A stretch of DNA of 64,000 bases, from positions 532 to 64,531 of the forward strand of contig CAJODR010000001.1 of assembly GCA_905233275.1 (NCBI GenBank), in the 5' to 3' direction. Below, one piece after another: positions 60,138 to 64,000 of this stretch (the first letter of the stretch is position 1; each line of letters begins with the position of its first letter). Both the position numbers and the translations under genes were made by a program. The DNA comes from an uncultured Bacteroidales bacterium. Lineage in GTDB: Bacteria > Bacteroidota > Bacteroidia > Bacteroidales > UBA932. The notes below the pieces were generated by a model. It did no database searches and was not told the DNA's origin. It was given only the letters and a program-made list of their open reading frames with translations.

Positions 60138-60191
60138 CCGTGGACAGATTTGAACAGCTTGCAACCACGGCCATAAAAAATGCTAAAAGAC
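60138..60191 (+). promoter_or_regulatory. SAM-II-type riboswitch upstream of metK
   Basis: Stem P1 is CCGTGG (60138-60143) with CCACGG (60165-60170). The loop reads ACAGATTTGAACAGCTTGCA, with the GATTTGA and GCTTGCAA segments typical of the SAM-II (SAM-alpha) class, and the 3' part has ATAAAAAATGCTAAAAG with the conserved GCTAAA. AGC at 60156-60158 can pair with GCT at 60182-60184 to close the H-type pseudoknot. The GCTAAAAG sits directly before the start codon at 60192, so ligand binding would hide the ribosome binding site. SAM-II elements are known from Alphaproteobacteria and Bacteroidota; SAM is the product of MetK, so feedback control follows. Confidence 0.8.
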
Positions 60192-61451
60192 ATGAAAAAC
60201 ACGTATCTGTTTACGTCGGAGTCCGTTTCCGAAGGACATCCCGACAAGGTCGCGGACCAGATCAGCGACTCTCTCCTTGACGAATTCCTCCGCCGCGACC
60301 CCGAATCCAAGGTCGCCTGCGAAAGCTTTTGTTCCACCGGCCTCACCGTGGTGATGGGCGAGGTTAAATCCGAAGCATACGTCGACGTGCAGACAACGGT
60401 GCGCGAGACTATTCGCCGGATAGGCTATGACAGGGCCGAATACATGTTTGACGGCTACAGCTGCGGGGTGCTTTCCGCCCTTCACGAGCAGAGCCCGGAC
60501 ATCAACCGCGGCGTTGAGAGGGAAGATCCTGACAGACAGGGTGCCGGCGACCAGGGAATTATGTTCGGCTATGCCTGCCGCGACACTGAAGACTATATGC
60601 CGCTGCCTCTATGGCTCAGCCATCGCATACTTCTCATTCTCAGGGATTTGCGTCACAACGAGCCGAAGGTGATGCCGTATCTGCGACCTGACGCCAAGAG
60701 TCAGTTTACCATCGAATACGACGCCGAAACGCACCATCCGCTCCGCGTCCATACCATAGTCCTTTCGACCCAGCATGACGAATTCGACACCGACGAGGTT
60801 ATGCACGCGCGTATAGAAAAGGATGTGCGGGAGATCGTCATTCCCCGCCTCAAGGCTTCGATTCCGGAGGAGACGGCTGCGCTGTTTGACGACGATGTCA
60901 TCCTGTACGTCAATCCGACGGGCAAATTCGTGATCGGAGGCCCTCACGGCGATACCGGACTTACCGGACGCAAGATCATCGTGGACACTTACGGAGGCAA
61001 GGGTGCACACGGCGGTGGAGCATTCTCCGGAAAGGATCCGTCCAAGGTGGACCGCAGCGCAGCATACGCCGCACGTCATATTGCGAAGAATATGGTCGCT
61101 GCCGGCGTTGCGGATGAAATCCTCGTCCAGCTGTCGTACGCAATCGGCATTGCCGAGCCCGTGAGCATATTCGTCAATACGTACGGGACTTCCCATTCGT
61201 CGGTGAGCGACGACGAGATAGCGCGCAGGATCAGGGCGTCATTCGACCTCAGGCCGGCCGCAATCATCCGCCGCTTCGGTCTCAAGAACCCGATATACGC
61301 TCCTACGGCCGCGTACGGGCACTTCGGCCGCAAGCCTTATAAGCAGGAAGTTACCGTGTATGAGGGCGAAAAGCCTGTTACTAAGGAGGTTACCTTCTTC
61401 GGCTGGGAGGCCCTCGACGAAGTGGAAAATATAAAAAATTCTTTTTTATAA
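60192..61451 (+). CDS. metK: S-adenosylmethionine synthetase
   Basis: A 419-residue enzyme making SAM from methionine and ATP. Motifs: [60 protein letters not shown] (the GAGDQG loop), [20 protein letters not shown] and [20 protein letters not shown]. The start is placed at 60192 and not at the in-frame ATG 60180, which lies inside the riboswitch. A central segment around residues 170-200 ([17 protein letters not shown]) is normal. An AT-only hairpin (61430-61450) covers the stop codon and may terminate transcription. Confidence 0.96.
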   Translation: MKNTYLFTSESVSEGHPDKVADQISDSLLDEFLRRDPESKVACESFCSTGLTVVMGEVKSEAYVDVQTTVRETIRRIGYDRAEYMFDGYSCGVLSALHEQSPDINRGVEREDPDRQGAGDQGIMFGYACRDTEDYMPLPLWLSHRILLILRDLRHNEPKVMPYLRPDAKSQFTIEYDAETHHPLRVHTIVLSTQHDEFDTDEVMHARIEKDVREIVIPRLKASIPEETAALFDDDVILYVNPTGKFVIGGPHGDTGLTGRKIIVDTYGGKGAHGGGAFSGKDPSKVDRSAAYAARHIAKNMVAAGVADEILVQLSYAIGIAEPVSIFVNTYGTSHSSVSDDEIARRIRASFDLRPAAIIRRFGLKNPIYAPTAAYGHFGRKPYKQEVTVYEGEKPVTKEVTFFGWEALDEVENIKNSFL

Positions 61452-61479
61452 GGCCGTTGTTTTTGTGCTAAAGAAAGCG

Positions 61480-61487
61480 TAACTTTG
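61480..61487 (+). promoter_or_regulatory. -7 promoter box for the Oar-like receptor
   Basis: TAACTTTG, 49 bases before the start codon at 61536. Confidence 0.5.
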
Positions 61488-61535
61488 TGCACGAAATTTT
61501 GACTCATCAATATTTCTTATATCTATTCACATCTT

Positions 61536-64000
61536 ATGAGAAAAGCTTTTAAAAGCATCCTGCTCGCATTCACGATGATGTTTGCGGGCTCTGTCGCCTA
61601 TTCCCAGGTGACCACATCGTCCCTCGCCGGACACGTGGTTGACCAGAACGGCGAATCTGTTGTCGGCGCTACCGTCATCGTCCTGCACGAGCCCTCGGGT
61701 ACCGTGTACGGCGGTGTCACCAACGTCGATGGACGGTATTCCCTCCAGGGCCTTCGCCCCGGCGGTCCCTACACCGTCACCTTCACACTTATCGGATACC
61801 GTGACGCCCAATACACGGACGTCACCCTCCAGCTCGCCGAGACCTACAATCTCCAGGCAAAGATGGAAGAAGCGACCGAATTCCTCTCCGAGGCAGTCGT
61901 GACCGCGGTCCCCGCCTCCAAGTTCTCGGCCGAGAAGACAGGTGCTGCGACCAACATCACGTCCAGCCAGATCATCTCGATGCCTACCGTATCGAGGAGC
62001 ATTTCCGACATTACCCGCCTCTCTCCTTACGGCGGCAACGGAATGAGCTTCGCCGGTTCCGACGGACGTCTCGCCAACTTCACCGTTGACGGCGCCAACT
62101 TCAACAACAACTTCGGCCTTTCCTCAAATCTCCCCGGTGGCGGTACTCCTATCTCCATCGACGCCATTGAGGAGGCCCAGGTGGTGATTTCCCCCTATGA
62201 CGTGCGCCAGACCAACTTTATCGGCGGCGGCGTCAACGCTATCACCAAGTCCGGTACCAACACCTTCCGCGGCACCGCCTACGTGTATCACAGGAATGAA
62301 AACATGCAGGGCGACGCCGTCTGCGGCGAACAGATCACCGGTGCCCGCGAGAAAGACCGCAAGACCACTTACGGTCTCACCCTCGGCGGACCCATCATCA
62401 AGAACAAACTCTTCTTCTTCGTCAACGCAGAATTCTCCAAGATCCCTACGGTGGTCAACCGCTGGAGAGGTTCCGAAGACGGCGTAGCCGATCCGGACAA
62501 TTACATCTCCCGTACCACTCTCACCGACCTTGAGAGGGTTTCCACCTTCCTGAGGACCAATTACGGCTACAACACAGGCTCATGGACAAAATTCCCTGCC
62601 GACGAGGACAACAAGAAGATCCTTGCCCGTCTCGACTGGAACATCGACAGCAGGAACCATCTCGCCCTCCGTTACAACCGCACTGTCAACAACTACTGGC
62701 AGAGCCCCAACGCAACCTCGATGGACGGTGGTACCCGTATGGCCGGTGCCCGTATGTCCCAGTACTCGATGTCCTTCGCCAATTCGATGTATTCGATGCA
62801 GAACATCGTCGACACCTGGTCCCTCGATCTCAACAGCCGCATCAGCGACAATCTCTCCAACCAGTTCCTGGCCACATTCTCCAGGCTTGACGATATCCGC
62901 GGCACCAATTCTTCGGAATTCCCGTTCATCGACATCCTGAAGGACGACGACAACTACATGGCAGCAGGTTACGAGCTCTTCACATGGAACAATGCGGTTC
63001 ACAACACCGTTGCCAACGTCAAGGATGACATCACCTACTCCCTCGGCCGCCACAAAATCACCGGAGGTATCAGCTTCGAATACCAGATGGCTGACAACCA
63101 GTACATGCGTAACGGTTCCGGTTACTACCGTTATGACAGCCTGGACGACTTCCTCTCCGGAGCAGCTCCCGAAATCGTCTGCCTTACTTACGGCTATGAC
63201 GGCGAGACCGCACCTGCAGCCCGCGTCCAGTTCTACAAGGCCGGTATCTATGCCCAGGATGACTGGAGTGTCAACGACAAGTTCAAACTGACCTATGGCG
63301 TCCGTCTCGACGGTCTCTTCTTCGACAACGGAGACCTTATGACCAACGCTGCCATCAAGGCCCTCGACTATTATCCCAAGAAATACAACTACGCCGAGAA
63401 GCACATCGACACCGGCACATGGCCCACTTCCAACGTGACTGTTTCACCCCGCGTCGGCTTCACCTACGACGTGTTCGGTGACAAGAGCCTCAAGGTCCGC
63501 GGCGGTACCGGCCTCTTCGTCGGCCGTCTCCCGCTCGTGTTCTTCACCAACATGCCTACCAACGGCGGTCTCGTACAGTACCAGGCCCAGCTGAGCGGCA
63601 AGACCCAGGTCTATGACGCCAAGAATGACAAGGTAAAGCTCCCTTGGTACACCGGAGCAGTCACTGTCGATGACAAAGGCAACAAATACATCGACATGAG
63701 CCAGTTCGCCGGCGGCCTCGTGACCGACAAGGACGGCAAAGCCACTGTCCAGGCCCTTCTCGACAAGCTCGCAGGCATGGGTTATCCTACGACAGTCTCT
63801 CCTGAGGACGGCACCGTGCCGAGCTCCATCAGCGCTGTCGATCCCAACTTCAAGATGCCTCAGGTATGGAAGACTTCCCTCGCAGTGGACTATTCCTTCC
63901 CGACATCCTTCCCGATGTCAATCACCGCTGAAGGCATTTTCAACAAGACCATCAACGCAGTCAGTATCTCCGACTGGAGCATGAAGGACGTCGGCGGATA
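61536..64000 (+). CDS. Oar-like TonB-dependent receptor (partial)
   Basis: The gene starts at ATG 61536 and runs off the right edge, leaving 821 codons. A signal peptide (MRKAFKSILLAFTMMFAGSV, cut after AYS) is followed by a carboxypeptidase-regulatory-like domain (SLAGHVVDQNGESVVGATVI), a plug domain (PTVSRSISDITRLSPYGGNG; FTVDGANFNNNFGLSSNLPG; VISPYDVRQTNFIGGGVNAI) and the start of a large barrel. This is the Oar-like family of outer-membrane receptors, often over 1000 residues. The transported ligand is unknown; peptides or polymers have been proposed for relatives. No stop codon is reached in the window. Confidence 0.92.
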   Translation, partial: MRKAFKSILLAFTMMFAGSVAYSQVTTSSLAGHVVDQNGESVVGATVIVLHEPSGTVYGGVTNVDGRYSLQGLRPGGPYTVTFTLIGYRDAQYTDVTLQLAETYNLQAKMEEATEFLSEAVVTAVPASKFSAEKTGAATNITSSQIISMPTVSRSISDITRLSPYGGNGMSFAGSDGRLANFTVDGANFNNNFGLSSNLPGGGTPISIDAIEEAQVVISPYDVRQTNFIGGGVNAITKSGTNTFRGTAYVYHRNENMQGDAVCGEQITGAREKDRKTTYGLTLGGPIIKNKLFFFVNAEFSKIPTVVNRWRGSEDGVADPDNYISRTTLTDLERVSTFLRTNYGYNTGSWTKFPADEDNKKILARLDWNIDSRNHLALRYNRTVNNYWQSPNATSMDGGTRMAGARMSQYSMSFANSMYSMQNIVDTWSLDLNSRISDNLSNQFLATFSRLDDIRGTNSSEFPFIDILKDDDNYMAAGYELFTWNNAVHNTVANVKDDITYSLGRHKITGGISFEYQMADNQYMRNGSGYYRYDSLDDFLSGAAPEIVCLTYGYDGETAPAARVQFYKAGIYAQDDWSVNDKFKLTYGVRLDGLFFDNGDLMTNAAIKALDYYPKKYNYAEKHIDTGTWPTSNVTVSPRVGFTYDVFGDKSLKVRGGTGLFVGRLPLVFFTNMPTNGGLVQYQAQLSGKTQVYDAKNDKVKLPWYTGAVTVDDKGNKYIDMSQFAGGLVTDKDGKATVQALLDKLAGMGYPTTVSPEDGTVPSSISAVDPNFKMPQVWKTSLAVDYSFPTSFPMSITAEGIFNKTINAVSISDWSMKDVGG

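Noticed and set aside
60180..60191. ATG at 60180 as the start of metK
   Set aside because: It lies inside the riboswitch 3' strand; ATG 60192 begins the conserved N-terminus.

Overview
The window is bacterial chromosome from a Bacteroidota, most likely an uncultivated gut- or rumen-type Bacteroidales. The evidence is the gene content (TonB-dependent receptors, BACON and M16 families, GH38 mannosidase, DAHP synthase/chorismate mutase fusion, b558-type fumarate reductase cytochrome) together with promoters that repeatedly carry the Bacteroidota -7 box TAnnTTTG, often with TTTG 19-21 bases upstream. Genus cannot be fixed from the sequence alone. Coding density is high and most genes sit in tight operons with ATGA overlaps.

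Layout. 1-3150 is an accessory, partly decayed stretch: a chimeric CDP-alcohol transferase gene cut by the window edge, a DUF1349 lipoprotein, a YefM/YoeB-type pair with a damaged toxin, an isochorismatase-family hydrolase and an HTH remnant. 3149-17172 is mostly carbohydrate metabolism: GH38 alpha-mannosidase, a TonB-family outer-membrane barrel, an M20 dipeptidase, the rhamnose operon rhaB-rhaA-rhaT-rhaD, a small AT-rich lipoprotein cassette, then a CBM9-like protein and a sugar kinase. 16159-22918 (minus) is the rod-shape operon mreB-mreC-mreD-mrdA-rodA running on into the kinase and CBM9 genes. 23005-30924 holds ispD, an Lrp regulator, topA, and a PBP1A-ddl-prmC operon, so two peptidoglycan clusters lie close together. 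31013-42785 contains lipoproteins, a U32 peptidase-family gene, a TPR protein, a catalytically degenerate M16 protein with a DUF3109 partner, a coiled-coil membrane protein, hemW and an M24 aminopeptidase. 43099-50766 holds a secreted nuclease, DAHP synthase/chorismate mutase, frr, a YbaK-type deacylase, dusB and a very unusual 889-residue membrane protein. 50768-64000 is largely housekeeping: lpxK, pyrH, a lone fumarate reductase cytochrome, pfkA, rplM-rpsI, rpsB-tsf, smpB, miaA, metK under a SAM-II-type riboswitch, and the start of an Oar-like TonB-dependent receptor.

The most interesting signals are not genes. (1) A short repeat beginning TGTCATTTCGA and ending GAGAAATCTC lies inside rhaB and inside prmC, in different reading frames and without breaking either, with a third copy between genes. 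(2) A 589-base AT-rich cassette with one lipoprotein gene is flanked by perfect 13-base direct repeats at the end of the rhamnose operon. (3) A 157-base nested palindrome separates rhaT from rhaD. (4) A 132-base element with perfect 13-base terminal inverted repeats resembles a MITE. (5) Transcription units are G-rich in the sense strand at their start and C-rich at their end. (6) A SAM-II-type riboswitch precedes metK. No rRNA, tRNA or CRISPR array was seen.
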